Assembly (NCBI GenBank): GCA_016715945.1
Contig: JADJXJ010000001.1
Location: forward strand, 2,418,001 to 2,482,000
Length of the DNA stretch: 64,000 nucleotides
Reading direction: 5' to 3'
Origin: Bacteroidota bacterium
GTDB lineage: Bacteria; Bacteroidota; Bacteroidia; Bacteroidales; F082
The stretch's first letter is position 1, and each line of letters opens with the position of its first letter. This document shows positions 1-9,361 of this stretch, piece by piece. Made by a program: the position numbers and the translations under genes. A model generated the notes under the pieces. That model was not told the origin of the DNA and ran no database searches. It saw nothing but the letters and a program-made list of their open reading frames with translations.

Positions 1-1702
1 TAAGCTGAAAGCTGCCATCGGCTGCAAACTGCACTTTGAGTGTCTCGTTTTCGAGCAGGCCGTTCCAGGGATTTTGCTCCGACATGGCCGGGGGCTCTAC
101 AGGTACCACTGCGAGGGCTTTCATGCCAAACTGTGGTATCTTGCTGAGCTTCAGCTTGATTTCGTAGCGCATCATATCGAAAAACATGGGCCGGTTGATC
201 ATCTGCTCGAGCACAGGTTGATGGTGGAAACGCTTCACCAGTTGGTGGGGAATCTCGTTGCCGTTTTGGTCGAGGATGCGTATCCCGCCCTTGTCGAGGC
301 GCACCGGCACATCCACAAAGGCGTCCACCACCTGGGTAGTTTCGTAGGCTGTGGTGTTGATGGCGGTGAGAAAGATATTTGTACTTGTGGCATCTGCCAG
401 CTCCCGGGTATTGAGTTTGTTCACCAGATGTTTGACGGCACGTTCGAACACCCCTTTAGAAATTTCGGTGACCTGCTTGTAGCGGCACATCATGTCGGCA
501 TGGATGGCATCGAGCGAACATCCACCAATGCTGTCGTGGGCAGAGTTTTGCACCAGCATTTCCCAGGCGGTTTCGGGATAGAGGTCGTTAATGTCGCGCC
601 CCATCATGGCCGAAAAGATGTTGAATGGTTCGGCATAATATTGCAGCCACCGCTCTGCATCGAAGTTGGTCTGCTTGAGATACATGCGTGCAGAGGTGGT
701 ATAACCAAAGAGGTTACCGCAGCGGTTGTTGTTCTGGCTGCTGCGCCGCTCGCCGGTGACCAGCTTCAGTTCGTCCACATTCACCGATTCGAACACCAGC
801 TGCGCATATTCCTCAAGGGTGGAGTGGCGCAGGTCGAGCCAGGGCATTCTGGCCCTGATGTCGCGTATGATGTCCACCGTGAGCCTGTTGGGGCCGGAGG
901 AATCGTGCCCTTCCATCCATATCTTGTGCGGGGTGGTGAAATCGTCGGCCTGGTCGGCGATGATTTTTTCCACCTGTGGCACGAGGGTTTCGGGATAGTA
1001 TTCGGTATGGGGCGAGATGATAAAATAGTCTTCGCCCTGTTGCTGGCGGTCGGCAAAATGGAAAGGGGTGGTGCCTTTGTTCCAGTTATATTCCACATCG
1101 TAAAAGCCTTCGTTGTGCACGGCAGGGCGGTAGATGTAGAAATAGAAATTGTAGCGCGGCATGGTGCTGAAGCGCGACGAGATCATGCGGGTGCCATCGG
1201 CGCCTTCCCAGAGAAACTCGGCTTTTGGACTATCGAGGCTGTTGATGCCCCGATAAAACATTATCAGGTTGATATTGAACTGCTTGTATATCTGTGGTAG
1301 TTGAGAGATTTGTCCCCACGAAAAAGGCGAGTACCCGATTTTTGAAACCCCTCCGTGGGCGTTGCTTACCTTGTGGCCGATGAGCAGGTTGCGGATGAGG
1401 TTTTCGCCCCCTACCTGGAATTCTTCGGGCAGGATGTACCATGGGCCATGCAGCAGTCGGTTTTCGCGGGTAAGTTGTTCGATCAGGGCACGGCGGTGGG
1501 GTTTAATTTCGAGGTAATCTTTGAGCACAATGCTTTGGCTGTCGAGGTGGAAGGCCCGATATTCCGGTTCTGTTTCCAGGATGTGGAGTACGGCATCAAT
1601 CATATCCACCAGCATTTGCCTGTTGCGCTGGAACGTAAACCGCCATTCGCGGTCCCAATGGGTGTTGGAGATGACGTGAAACACTTGTTTTTTCTGACTC
1701 AT
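1..1702 (-). CDS. Glycoside hydrolase family 38 (alpha-mannosidase-like), 3' end beyond window
   Basis: The gene reads from the ATG at 1702 to the window edge, about 567 codons, with no stop. The N-terminus has the GH38 signature THWDREW at residues 14–20, which supplies two zinc ligands (H15, D17). Further on are QLPQIY and HDSIGGCS, the latter carrying the usual later histidine ligand. GH38 enzymes hydrolyse alpha-mannosides with a metal-bound Asp nucleophile, normally in a PDSFGQ-type motif. Here the motif reads YSPFSWGQ, with Phe at residue 127 where Asp is expected, so mannosidase activity is uncertain. No signal peptide is visible, so it probably acts in the cytoplasm on imported saccharides. 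It lies 23 bp after the HAD hydrolase gene and is probably the distal gene of the amino-sugar operon. The family is clear; the substrate is not. Confidence 0.85.
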   Translation of the reverse strand, partial: MSQKKQVFHVISNTHWDREWRFTFQRNRQMLVDMIDAVLHILETEPEYRAFHLDSQSIVLKDYLEIKPHRRALIEQLTRENRLLHGPWYILPEEFQVGGENLIRNLLIGHKVSNAHGGVSKIGYSPFSWGQISQLPQIYKQFNINLIMFYRGINSLDSPKAEFLWEGADGTRMISSRFSTMPRYNFYFYIYRPAVHNEGFYDVEYNWNKGTTPFHFADRQQQGEDYFIISPHTEYYPETLVPQVEKIIADQADDFTTPHKIWMEGHDSSGPNRLTVDIIRDIRARMPWLDLRHSTLEEYAQLVFESVNVDELKLVTGERRSSQNNNRCGNLFGYTTSARMYLKQTNFDAERWLQYYAEPFNIFSAMMGRDINDLYPETAWEMLVQNSAHDSIGGCSLDAIHADMMCRYKQVTEISKGVFERAVKHLVNKLNTRELADATSTNIFLTAINTTAYETTQVVDAFVDVPVRLDKGGIRILDQNGNEIPHQLVKRFHHQPVLEQMINRPMFFDMMRYEIKLKLSKIPQFGMKALAVVPVEPPAMSEQNPWNGLLENETLKVQFAADGSFQL

Positions 1703-1725
1703 TGTATGCTTGCTGGGTTTTTGTG

Positions 1726-3051
1726 TTACAAATCGAGGAAAAGGTTGTGTTCGAGGATCACCTGCGGTATGCCACCAATGGCGATGTGGGTGGCTGCTTC
1801 AAAGTTGTGTCCTTTGGTTTGGGCAAAAGGAACAGCCACACAGCAGCCGATACCGGCAGCGCGGATGGCCACCGTGCCACTCTGGCTGTCCTCGAAGCCT
1901 ACCACATTGTCGAAATCGGAGGGTAACAAACCTGCTTTGTGCAGGGCAATGCTGTAAAGGTCGCGGTGGGGTTTCAGGCGAATTTCGTTCGAGTCGGAAG
2001 CAGTCACAAAGGCGTCGTACCAATTGTGGTAATCGTCGCATGCCCGGCAAATGAAGGCTTTACGCTCAGCGCTAAGCGCACTTTGGCTGATGGTTTCGGC
2101 CAACACCTGCATCACCTCGCGGATCACAATGTCGGCCTCGTAGAAAATGGATGAGGTGACAAGTCCCAGCTTTGCAGGTTGGGCAGCAAAATATGCCCCT
2201 AGTGACTTGATTCGTTCAACAAACAGATCTTTTTGATTTTCAGAAACTTCTTTGTCTGTGCTTTTGCGATAATCGTCGAAAAGCACGTCCGCCAGCAGAT
2301 GGGCTTCGTGGCCCAGCCAGCCTTTGAGCAGAGGCAAAAGGAAGGTGATGCCGGGCATAGGCGAGATCAGGTGGCCGCCTGCATGGGCATGACCAAAGAC
2401 CATGCGCTTCACCTCGGCGGAATTTCCACTGCTCAGGAGCGCCAGAATGCGGTGGTAGGTTTCATAATAAATGTCAATACCCAGGCTCACCAGCAAGGTG
2501 AAATCGCCCTGTTGGAGCAAGGGCAGAAGCTTGGCACTCAGGTCGGAAGGGACATCGGCAACTGCGATTGCGTTGATAAGATCTCCGAGTCCGGTTTTGC
2601 GGAGGTTTTGTATCACTTCCGATTTGCGCTGGGCATCGCGGCCATGCCTCAGCGTCCACCAGGCTGCCTCTGCAAAAGATTTTGCTACCCAGGCTGGGTC
2701 AATCAATGGCTGGTATTTATTCAGGAGATATTCCACATGCCTGGTGGTGCTGTTGCCGATGATGAAGGGCAAGTCGGCATGGTGGTCGATGCCTTCCCAT
2801 TGACTTTTGTCCATCAGGCCGCTCATGCGTCGCACCATGTATTCGAGCGAATGGATGCAGAGCACTTCGGTGGTAGTGGTGGTGCCGTCCATATCCATCA
2901 TGGCGGCGCTGAGGCCTTTGAGGCGGAAAATTTTCGGTGCCAGCGTATAATACTCCACCGGCGGATAAATGTAGCCGGGATTGCGCACCTCGGCAAACTC
3001 CCCGTTGTGGGCGGCGATGGATTGCATCACCGTATTGTGGTTGACTATCAT
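1726..3051 (-). CDS. HAD-superfamily hydrolase/phosphomutase-like protein
   Basis: A 441-residue protein with the HAD nucleophile motif DMDGT at 53–57 (D53 nucleophile, D55 acid/base) and a C-terminal GFEDSQSG motif like that of beta-phosphoglucomutase and related phosphatases. The cap domain between them is much larger than in ordinary 220-residue beta-PGM proteins. It would act in the cytoplasm on a phosphorylated sugar or small phosphoester. Its start overlaps the stop of the upstream phosphohexomutase gene by 4 bases (ATGA), a sign of translational coupling. Dephosphorylation or phosphate transfer on a hexose or hexosamine phosphate fits the locus. The substrate cannot be read from the sequence. 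Confidence 0.8.
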   Translation of the reverse strand: MIVNHNTVMQSIAAHNGEFAEVRNPGYIYPPVEYYTLAPKIFRLKGLSAAMMDMDGTTTTTEVLCIHSLEYMVRRMSGLMDKSQWEGIDHHADLPFIIGNSTTRHVEYLLNKYQPLIDPAWVAKSFAEAAWWTLRHGRDAQRKSEVIQNLRKTGLGDLINAIAVADVPSDLSAKLLPLLQQGDFTLLVSLGIDIYYETYHRILALLSSGNSAEVKRMVFGHAHAGGHLISPMPGITFLLPLLKGWLGHEAHLLADVLFDDYRKSTDKEVSENQKDLFVERIKSLGAYFAAQPAKLGLVTSSIFYEADIVIREVMQVLAETISQSALSAERKAFICRACDDYHNWYDAFVTASDSNEIRLKPHRDLYSIALHKAGLLPSDFDNVVGFEDSQSGTVAIRAAGIGCCVAVPFAQTKGHNFEAATHIAIGGIPQVILEHNLFLDL

Positions 3052-4475
3052 AGGGTTTTTAATTCGTTTTGCAAGTTTTCAAAGAGGCTTTTTCCCTCGG
3101 CAAGCAGTTGTTGCACTTCGCTGTCCGACTGGCCTTCGGCATAAATGCGCACCATGGGTTCGGTTTCCGAAACACGGAGGAGCAGCCAGCGATCCAGGCC
3201 TTCGAGTCTGATTTTCAGCCCATTGATAATGCCCCGGCTGCTTTTGTAGGGTGTCATCTTATCGATGGCGAAGCCGGCCACCGTGGCAGGGGGAAGGTTG
3301 TACATGCTGGCAAGCACTCCGTGCCGCTGTTCGTTGTGGTTGTGCCAGTCGATGCGGGAATAGCAGATCTCGCCCAGCTCTTCCTTTTGCTTTCCGAGAT
3401 ATTCTGAAATATCGGCAAACCCATTACTGGCCAGCATCTCAAGCATCATCAGACCGGAATAGATCCCATCGCGTTCGGGCAGATGACCGCCAAAGCCAAA
3501 ACCGCCCGACTCCTCGGCTCCAAAACATGCGCCGTTTTCCATCATGGCTTCTGCCACATATTTGAATCCCACCTGCACATCGATCACCTGATCATCGGGC
3601 ACCAGGCGACGAAGCTTATCGGCCACCGATGCCGTTTTTACCAAGGGTCCCGGGCTTTGCCTGTGCAACTTGACGTAAGATGCCAGTGCCAGAATCACCT
3701 GCTGAATGTTGACGTACCTCCCCTGGTTGTCCACCACCCCGAGGCGGTCGGCATCACCATCCGTGGCCAGGCCAATGCCAAAACGGGTGGCTTTCATGTG
3801 CCTGCAAAGGGGTTGAAGGTTGGCTTCCGCAGGTTCGGCAAGGCGACCGCCAAAATCCGCAAGTGGCTCTGCAGCAATAGTTTGTGCGTCAATCTGGTGC
3901 TTTTTCAGCAATTGTTCAAGCAGGCTGCCTCCTGCGCCGTGCATGGAGTCGATGGCTACCCTGATGCCGGATTTCCGGATCGTGCCGAGGTCGAACGATT
4001 GCTCAAGGTGCACAAGATAGGCTTCAATCAGGTTGGTAACGGGCGGGGTTGCAGAGGATATCCGGACATGGCTCCGGCCCACAAGGTCTTCCACTTTTGC
4101 CGTTTCTTCGGTAAAGAACGGACTTCCGGCAGGTGATTTGAATTTGATGCCGTTGTATTGCGGGGGATTATGCGAAGCTGTGATCATCACGCCCGGCAGG
4201 CCAAGCCTTGCACAATGAAAAGAGACCACTGGCGTAGGTACAATGGTGTGGCTGAGCAGAGATTCTAATCCGTTGTTTTGTAATATGTTAGCAAACATTC
4301 GGGCAAAATCTCCCGATTGCTGCCGGCCATCGTAGCCCAGCACCACGGCCTCGTAGCCCTGGTACCGACAATAGTCGGCAAAAGCCTGAGCTACCAGCCC
4401 CACCGATTGCATGTTGAACTCGCTGCCCAAAAGTGCCCGCCATCCATCCGTGCCGAAAATTATTTTCTGTGTCAT
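3048..4475 (-). CDS. Phosphohexomutase (phosphoglucomutase/phosphomannomutase family)
   Basis: A 475-residue alpha-D-phosphohexomutase with all four expected parts: N-terminal FGTDGWR, the phosphoserine loop TASHNPP (S101 catalytic), the metal loop DGDADR at 239–244, a sugar-binding ESGGFGFGG segment, and a C-terminal phosphate loop with SETEPMVRIY. The family interconverts hexose-6-phosphate and hexose-1-phosphate, or hexosamine equivalents in the GlmM branch. It is cytoplasmic. It is coupled to the downstream HAD gene by a 4-base overlap and follows the FAD oxidoreductase gene by 6 bp. It probably feeds imported sugar phosphates into metabolism. Which sugar it prefers (Glc, Man, GlcN) cannot be decided here. 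Confidence 0.9.
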   Translation of the reverse strand: MTQKIIFGTDGWRALLGSEFNMQSVGLVAQAFADYCRYQGYEAVVLGYDGRQQSGDFARMFANILQNNGLESLLSHTIVPTPVVSFHCARLGLPGVMITASHNPPQYNGIKFKSPAGSPFFTEETAKVEDLVGRSHVRISSATPPVTNLIEAYLVHLEQSFDLGTIRKSGIRVAIDSMHGAGGSLLEQLLKKHQIDAQTIAAEPLADFGGRLAEPAEANLQPLCRHMKATRFGIGLATDGDADRLGVVDNQGRYVNIQQVILALASYVKLHRQSPGPLVKTASVADKLRRLVPDDQVIDVQVGFKYVAEAMMENGACFGAEESGGFGFGGHLPERDGIYSGLMMLEMLASNGFADISEYLGKQKEELGEICYSRIDWHNHNEQRHGVLASMYNLPPATVAGFAIDKMTPYKSSRGIINGLKIRLEGLDRWLLLRVSETEPMVRIYAEGQSDSEVQQLLAEGKSLFENLQNELKTL

Positions 4476-4481
4476 GATATA

Positions 4482-5783
4482 TTATTCGAGGTTGTGGGCC
4501 AGATGTTCGCGGATGAGGAGGTAGGGCACCTGGTCGGCGGGTTTTTTATATCGCACAGCCAGGGCGGCTGCCACGCCACAGGCTTCGCCCGTGGCCGAGG
4601 CGGTGGGTTGGATGCGCAAGGCAGCATGACCTTCGCGCGTGGCCCCAATACACCGGCCTGCAACGAAAAGATTTTCTGACTCCGCTACCCTGAGCGAGCG
4701 CAGGGGCACTTCGTAATAATCGCCTTCCTGCAATTCGTCCATGCGGCTTTCTTCGCCTTTTTGTCCGTGAATATCAATACCATAGCAGGCTCTGGCCACG
4801 GCATCATCAAACTTTGCCCCCGAGAGCACATCGTGCCCGGTGACCATATATTGGGCCTGTGCGCGGCGCGTTTCGCGCACCCCAACCTGCACAGCCGTAT
4901 CAATCAGGTAGGCCTGCTCGAAGCCGGGCACGTCGCTGTTCAGAAAATCGACAATCTGTGCCACCTGCCGGTGACCTTCCTGTTCGGCCTGCGTGAGGGT
5001 GAAGCTGGTTGTGGGATCGATGCCCAGGATGTTTGTGGTGTTGAAGGAGCCTTCGCCCGAGGATGGCAAAGTGGTAAAGAACACATAGTCCACATCGGCG
5101 GGGAAACGACCTTCGTCTTTGGCTTTCCTGATCAGCCCCTTGTAACCGGCAATGCTCACAATGCGTGAAAAGTCGAAGTTGAAATCCATCCAGGGCAGAA
5201 AATCTTCCGGATGACGGGCGCTGTATTCGGCTGTGCGCTGCACATCAATGCCTCCCATGCGGAAAAAGAGGGTCAGTGCCTGCAGCTTTCCGGTTTGCTC
5301 ATCGCCTTTGAGCCAGGGAAATCCACCCAGGGCTACAAGCTGGGCATCGCCGGTGGTGTCGATAAACTGATCTGCTTCCACAATGCGATAGCCGGTGGGG
5401 CTCAGCAGTTTTATGCCGGTAATTCTGTCATTGTGGCGAAACACTTCCGTCACGTCGGAATTGTAGGCCAGATGCACCCCGGCATCGCTGAGCATATTGT
5501 TGGCCACGGCGCGGAAAGCCCAGGAATAGAAGCCATTATCAATCATTCCGCCAATGTGGCGCATGCGGTCTTCTATTTCGAGGTAGATGCCCCGGACCAG
5601 ATTTTTGCCGCCGGTGACCGATTTCATAAAGGGCGAGACCATGCCGGCCGACGACATGCCACCCGGAAAGGGATAATGCTCAACCAGAAGCACCGAGGCT
5701 CCCAGCCTTCCGGCAGCCACAGCGGCCGAAATGCCGGCTATGCCGGCACCGGCAACGAGAATATCATATTTGTCGTATTGCAT
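4482..5783 (-). CDS. FAD-dependent oxidoreductase (FAD_oxidored family)
   Basis: A 433-residue flavoprotein. The N-terminal Rossmann fold has the dinucleotide motif GAGIAG near residues 11–16, an acidic residue ending beta-2 (LLVE), and the PGGM segment typical of the FAD_oxidored (PF12831) family. Near the C-terminus FVAGRCIGATREGHAALR forms the second FAD-contact region. There is no signal peptide, so it is cytoplasmic. In other bacteria such proteins occur beside sugar-catabolic enzymes, but most have no assigned reaction. It overlaps the end of nanE by 20 bp and lies close to a second, reduced FAD-like gene (6478–7200). It may oxidise a hydroxyl of a sugar-derived acid. That is inference. 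Confidence 0.85.
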   Translation of the reverse strand: MQYDKYDILVAGAGIAGISAAVAAGRLGASVLLVEHYPFPGGMSSAGMVSPFMKSVTGGKNLVRGIYLEIEDRMRHIGGMIDNGFYSWAFRAVANNMLSDAGVHLAYNSDVTEVFRHNDRITGIKLLSPTGYRIVEADQFIDTTGDAQLVALGGFPWLKGDEQTGKLQALTLFFRMGGIDVQRTAEYSARHPEDFLPWMDFNFDFSRIVSIAGYKGLIRKAKDEGRFPADVDYVFFTTLPSSGEGSFNTTNILGIDPTTSFTLTQAEQEGHRQVAQIVDFLNSDVPGFEQAYLIDTAVQVGVRETRRAQAQYMVTGHDVLSGAKFDDAVARACYGIDIHGQKGEESRMDELQEGDYYEVPLRSLRVAESENLFVAGRCIGATREGHAALRIQPTASATGEACGVAAALAVRYKKPADQVPYLLIREHLAHNLE

Positions 5784-6474
5784 CGCTAAACCATTTGGTT
5801 ATTGTTTGCGGACGTGTGATGGCGGTGCCCACCACCACTGCCCATGCGCCTTGTTTGATGGCCTGAGCCGCGAGCGCGGGCGTATTGAAACGCCCTTCGG
5901 CAATCACTGGCAAATGCTGTCCGAACTGTTTCACCAGCCGGTTAAGCAAGTCCCAGTCGGGTTGCCCGTGGTCGAAGTGAAGCGTTTCGGGGGTGTAGCC
6001 GCTCAGGGTAGTTGAAAGACAGTGGGCACCAGCAGAGGCGCAAGCCTCGGCTTCGGCCGGGGTGGCAATGTCGGCCATCACCAGTATGTCGTATTTCTGC
6101 ACGATATGGCTGATAAACTGAGGGCCGGTCATGCCCTGGCGCCCGCGAAACGTGCCATCAATAGCCACCATGTCGCATCCTGCGGCAATGAGGGCCTCCA
6201 CCTCCGATTCGCTGCCGGTGATGCGCACCATGCCATTGTCGAAGTACGATTTCACCAGGCCGATCAGGGGCAAAGGTACCAGGCTGCGGATGGCGGCAGC
6301 TTTGGCCACACCTTCGGTGCGAATACCCACAGCCCCGCCCATCATGGCCGCAACAGCAAACTTGGCCACATCGGCAGGGTTGTTGAATGGCGATTCGCCC
6401 TCGGCCTGGCACGAAACAATCAGGCCGCCCTTCAGCTCTTCGAAAATTTGTGTCGCTTTGCGCTTTGATTGCAT
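5764..6474 (-). CDS. nanE: N-acetylmannosamine-6-phosphate 2-epimerase (NanE)
   Basis: A 236-residue TIM-barrel protein of the NanE family. It has the N-terminal GLIVSCQA strand with GESPFN, then GVAKAAAIRS, LVKSYFDNG with the conserved lysine region, GCDMVAIDGTFRGR, and the late phosphate-binding stretch EGRFNTP…AVVVGTAITRP. NanE converts ManNAc-6-phosphate to GlcNAc-6-phosphate, which NagA and NagB then degrade. It is the clearest metabolic anchor of the locus and implies that ManNAc or sialic-acid-derived material is used. No sialic acid lyase (NanA) or ManNAc kinase (NanK) is visible in the window. It lies 3 bp downstream of the truncated FAD-like gene and overlaps the FAD oxidoreductase gene. 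Confidence 0.92.
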   Translation of the reverse strand: MQSKRKATQIFEELKGGLIVSCQAEGESPFNNPADVAKFAVAAMMGGAVGIRTEGVAKAAAIRSLVPLPLIGLVKSYFDNGMVRITGSESEVEALIAAGCDMVAIDGTFRGRQGMTGPQFISHIVQKYDILVMADIATPAEAEACASAGAHCLSTTLSGYTPETLHFDHGQPDWDLLNRLVKQFGQHLPVIAEGRFNTPALAAQAIKQGAWAVVVGTAITRPQTITKWFSDAIRQI

Positions 6475-6477
6475 AAC

Positions 6478-7200
6478 TTATTGTTGCACAGGGATTATTT
6501 CGGGATAAACAGGTATCATCCTGATTCGGGAACGGTATTTGCTCCAGCCCTCCGTCGAGAGGCGGTTGAGTTCGCGGTTAAAGGTATCGTCGATGGCCCT
6601 TCCCGCCACCTTGCGCAAGGAGATGCTCACAAACCGGCCAATAGGGGTTTCCACATTGCGCACCAGGTTAAAGCCGGGTAAGCTCAGCGGCAGAGGATCG
6701 TTGAAAATGGCGTGGATGTACATGTTGTAATGTGCATCCGCATGAATGCCGCTCAACGGAATATTATCGGCATGGTCTTCAATGGCACCGGCAGTGAGTT
6801 CGAAAAAACCCTCGCGCCCGAAAAGCCTGAGCACATTGCCTTGCTCATTTTTCACCAGTCCGGCAGGCAGCACATGAAACAGCACCGGAAGTTCGGCCTT
6901 TGTGATCCACTCCCAGCATATGCGTTTAATAGATTCGGGATGTAGCAGTATGCCCGAGGGATTTTGGTTGAGCACGCCAAATGGCATGGCAGCTGCACGG
7001 CTCACAAGCCGCTGATCGAGGCTGTCTTCACCCTTGAGAGATTTGCCGAAAAAGGCTGCCAGCGATTCGGTGTGCTTACCGCCCGGAAAGCCGAAACGGG
7101 CAGCAAGCAGTACTTTTTTTCCGCTGTTTTTGAGGGCAATGGCACGTTCGATACCCCGCGGGCTGCTGCCCCAAACGATCACGTCGAAATGTTTGTCCAT
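6478..7200 (-). CDS. Reduced FAD-binding-like protein
   Basis: A 240-residue protein that resembles the N-terminal Rossmann part of the neighbouring FAD oxidoreductase (DVIVWG… then VLLAARFGFPGGKHTE, compared with DILVAG… and VLLVEHYPFPGGMSSA). The dinucleotide motif is degraded to WGSSPRGIERA, and the acidic residue at the end of beta-2 is Ala. It is about half the family length and lacks a recognisable C-terminal FAD motif. The frame is intact and packed 3 bp from each neighbour, so it looks maintained rather than decaying. It could be a subunit or partner of the full-length flavoprotein. No function is assigned. Confidence 0.65.
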   Translation of the reverse strand: MDKHFDVIVWGSSPRGIERAIALKNSGKKVLLAARFGFPGGKHTESLAAFFGKSLKGEDSLDQRLVSRAAAMPFGVLNQNPSGILLHPESIKRICWEWITKAELPVLFHVLPAGLVKNEQGNVLRLFGREGFFELTAGAIEDHADNIPLSGIHADAHYNMYIHAIFNDPLPLSLPGFNLVRNVETPIGRFVSISLRKVAGRAIDDTFNRELNRLSTEGWSKYRSRIRMIPVYPEIIPVQQ

Positions 7201-7203
7201 AAT

Positions 7204-9348
7204 CTATTTTTTACGCACTGCCAGCACAATGGCAGGTTCCTGAGGTTCAATGCCTTTGAGGTCGTATTCGACCAGCGAGAGGATCTGGCCCAGCTCGAGC
7301 AGGCCCGACATATCCACAATTTTTCCCGAAACCACCACAAACACATCGGGCATGAGCTCGCCACCATCGCCATAGGAGCGCAGTTCGGCTATCAATTCCG
7401 ACACCACGCCTTTCACGCCATCCACGGTGCTTTTGCGGAGCACTACATTGTCGAATTTCCGGCGCACGACCCCGTCGCTGGTGATGATGAGCGCCGGGCG
7501 GATGGTCTCGGCCACCAAACCAAAGAAATGTTTTTTGATGCGCTCGAAGCCCACCACAGCCAGCAGGTTGGTGCGACCGTACAGCTTCAGCTGATCGGGT
7601 TTTACTTTCAGGGCTTCGGCTGCTGTGGCCAGCAGATCGTTTTCCGGCAAAGCCCCGCCTTTGCGCTCGGTGCCCATTTCGCTGGAGCCTGTGGCCACAG
7701 CAATGACTTTTTTATTGGCATTGTCGATCTCTATCTGTACTTCGACCGACTCGGGGCTGGCGCCCATGGCTATGACCGACTCGTAGGCTTGCTGACGGAT
7801 GCGGATGATGTCGCTTTCGGTGGGGTTGATGATGCTTCGTTCGACGGTGTCGCGTATCATGCCCATGGCAGCGCCAATGGCAGAGATCACCTCTGCATTT
7901 TGGGCTATCTCGTGTTTCATTTTCATATGTTTGGCGGCATGTGGCACAATGGCGCTGGCGCCTCCGCCTCCACCATAGATAACCACAAAATCGGGATCGA
8001 GTTTGTATTCCCGTATGAGGCCTTTGACTACTTTCTCCACCTTGCGCGAGGTGATATCGAGTATGCTTTCTGCCAGTTCCACAGGGTCGCTGTCCATGTG
8101 TTTGGCCACATTTTCCACGGCGCTTTTCACTGCCTTTAGGTTGGCTTCGCCATGGCCTACTGCTTTCACCAGTCCCAGGTAATAGGATGCAGCCGTAGGC
8201 GTAATGGTGTAGCTGCCATCGCTTCGTTTGATCTTAAGGTAGTCGGAGGGATCGCCTTTTTTTGGGCAGATGGTTTCGAGTTCGATGTCGGTAAAATCGT
8301 CGTTGGTGGCATAGGCCGAATAAGAGAGGTTGGCGATGTGGGCGCTTCGCGGACCTACGTCGTGCACTTTGTTTTTATGGAGCCTGGGCACCGAACCTCC
8401 GGCCACGCCAATGGTACGCACATCAATAGTCTTGACGCTCAGCCTGTTGTTGCCGATCTGGGCAGTTTTCACCTGCGGCATGCCGTTTTTGATGACCGAG
8501 ATGTCGCTCGAGGTACCCCCCACCTCCACGAAGATGCCATCGGAAATCCGGGCATACATGAGTGCGGCAGCCACCCCGGCAGCCGGTCCGGAGAGCATGG
8601 TCAGGATGGGACGTTTGCGCATTTCGTTCACGTCCATGATGCCACCATCGGAACGCATCACCATCAGGGGTGCACTGATGCCGCTTTCGCGCACTGCCTG
8701 CTCGGTCATGTTGGCCGTTTCAATCATTTTGGGCATCATGCTGGCGTTTACAATAGCCGTACGGGTGCGCACCCTCATGCCGTAGAGCTGGCTGAGGTCG
8801 CAAGCTGCAGTAGCCATCACCCCAAGGCGCGCGGCCACCTCCAGCACCATCTTTTCGTGGTGGTTGTCGTCCGGACCAAAGGCCTCGCTTGCCACAAATA
8901 CTTTGGCGCCTTCGGCCTGCATTTTTTGAATGGCAACTTCAACCTGGCGTTCGCTGACGTCGCTGTTGGTATCGAAAAAAGAGAATGACACGGGCAGTAT
9001 TTTCCCGGGCGCCAGTTCAATATCGTCGAGCAGGGCCTGCCGGCGTGCCAACCTGCCCTCCAGACCCTTGCCAAAAGCCAGCACACCCACAGGCGCCACA
9101 TCGCCCTCGAGCAAGGCATTGGTGGCCTGGGTGGTACTGTGGGCGATGAGCACAATTTCTTCAGGCAGAATACCGGTCTTTTCGATGAGTTTCTTCATAC
9201 TGGCTACCACACCCTCGGCCACCCCCTGCCGGGCATCGTGGGTGGTGGGCACACACGCCTTGCCTATCACACTGAACGACTGCACATCCACGGCCACGGC
9301 ATGCGTAAAGGTGCCTCCAACATCAATTCCTATCTTTATTTTTCTCAT
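7204..9348 (-). CDS. Hydantoinase/oxoprolinase family protein (HyuA-like ATPase)
   Basis: A 714-residue cytoplasmic protein. The start has the actin/HSP70-like phosphate loop GIDVGGTFTHAVAVD and AHSTTQATNALLEG of the hydantoinase A N-terminal domain. The centre has LSGPAAGVAAAL and FVEVGGTSSDIS, the second nucleotide-binding half. A late YGGGGGASAIVPHAA completes the hydantoinase/oxoprolinase core. A long C-terminal extension follows residue ~540. The family couples ATP hydrolysis to lactam or hydantoin ring opening, or to acetone and acetophenone carboxylation, usually with a HyuB partner. No HyuB is present here. It sits between the permease and the FAD-like gene. The reaction is unknown. 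Confidence 0.85.
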   Translation of the reverse strand: MRKIKIGIDVGGTFTHAVAVDVQSFSVIGKACVPTTHDARQGVAEGVVASMKKLIEKTGILPEEIVLIAHSTTQATNALLEGDVAPVGVLAFGKGLEGRLARRQALLDDIELAPGKILPVSFSFFDTNSDVSERQVEVAIQKMQAEGAKVFVASEAFGPDDNHHEKMVLEVAARLGVMATAACDLSQLYGMRVRTRTAIVNASMMPKMIETANMTEQAVRESGISAPLMVMRSDGGIMDVNEMRKRPILTMLSGPAAGVAAALMYARISDGIFVEVGGTSSDISVIKNGMPQVKTAQIGNNRLSVKTIDVRTIGVAGGSVPRLHKNKVHDVGPRSAHIANLSYSAYATNDDFTDIELETICPKKGDPSDYLKIKRSDGSYTITPTAASYYLGLVKAVGHGEANLKAVKSAVENVAKHMDSDPVELAESILDITSRKVEKVVKGLIREYKLDPDFVVIYGGGGGASAIVPHAAKHMKMKHEIAQNAEVISAIGAAMGMIRDTVERSIINPTESDIIRIRQQAYESVIAMGASPESVEVQIEIDNANKKVIAVATGSSEMGTERKGGALPENDLLATAAEALKVKPDQLKLYGRTNLLAVVGFERIKKHFFGLVAETIRPALIITSDGVVRRKFDNVVLRKSTVDGVKGVVSELIAELRSYGDGGELMPDVFVVVSGKIVDMSGLLELGQILSLVEYDLKGIEPQEPAIVLAVRKK

Positions 9349-9361
9349 GGCACTTTCCGTT

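Noticed and set aside
74..1300. Open frame of 408 codons on the plus strand over the GH38 gene
   Set aside because: The minus-strand frame has clear GH38 motifs and coding-like composition. The plus frame is His/Gly/Val-rich and has no recognisable motif.
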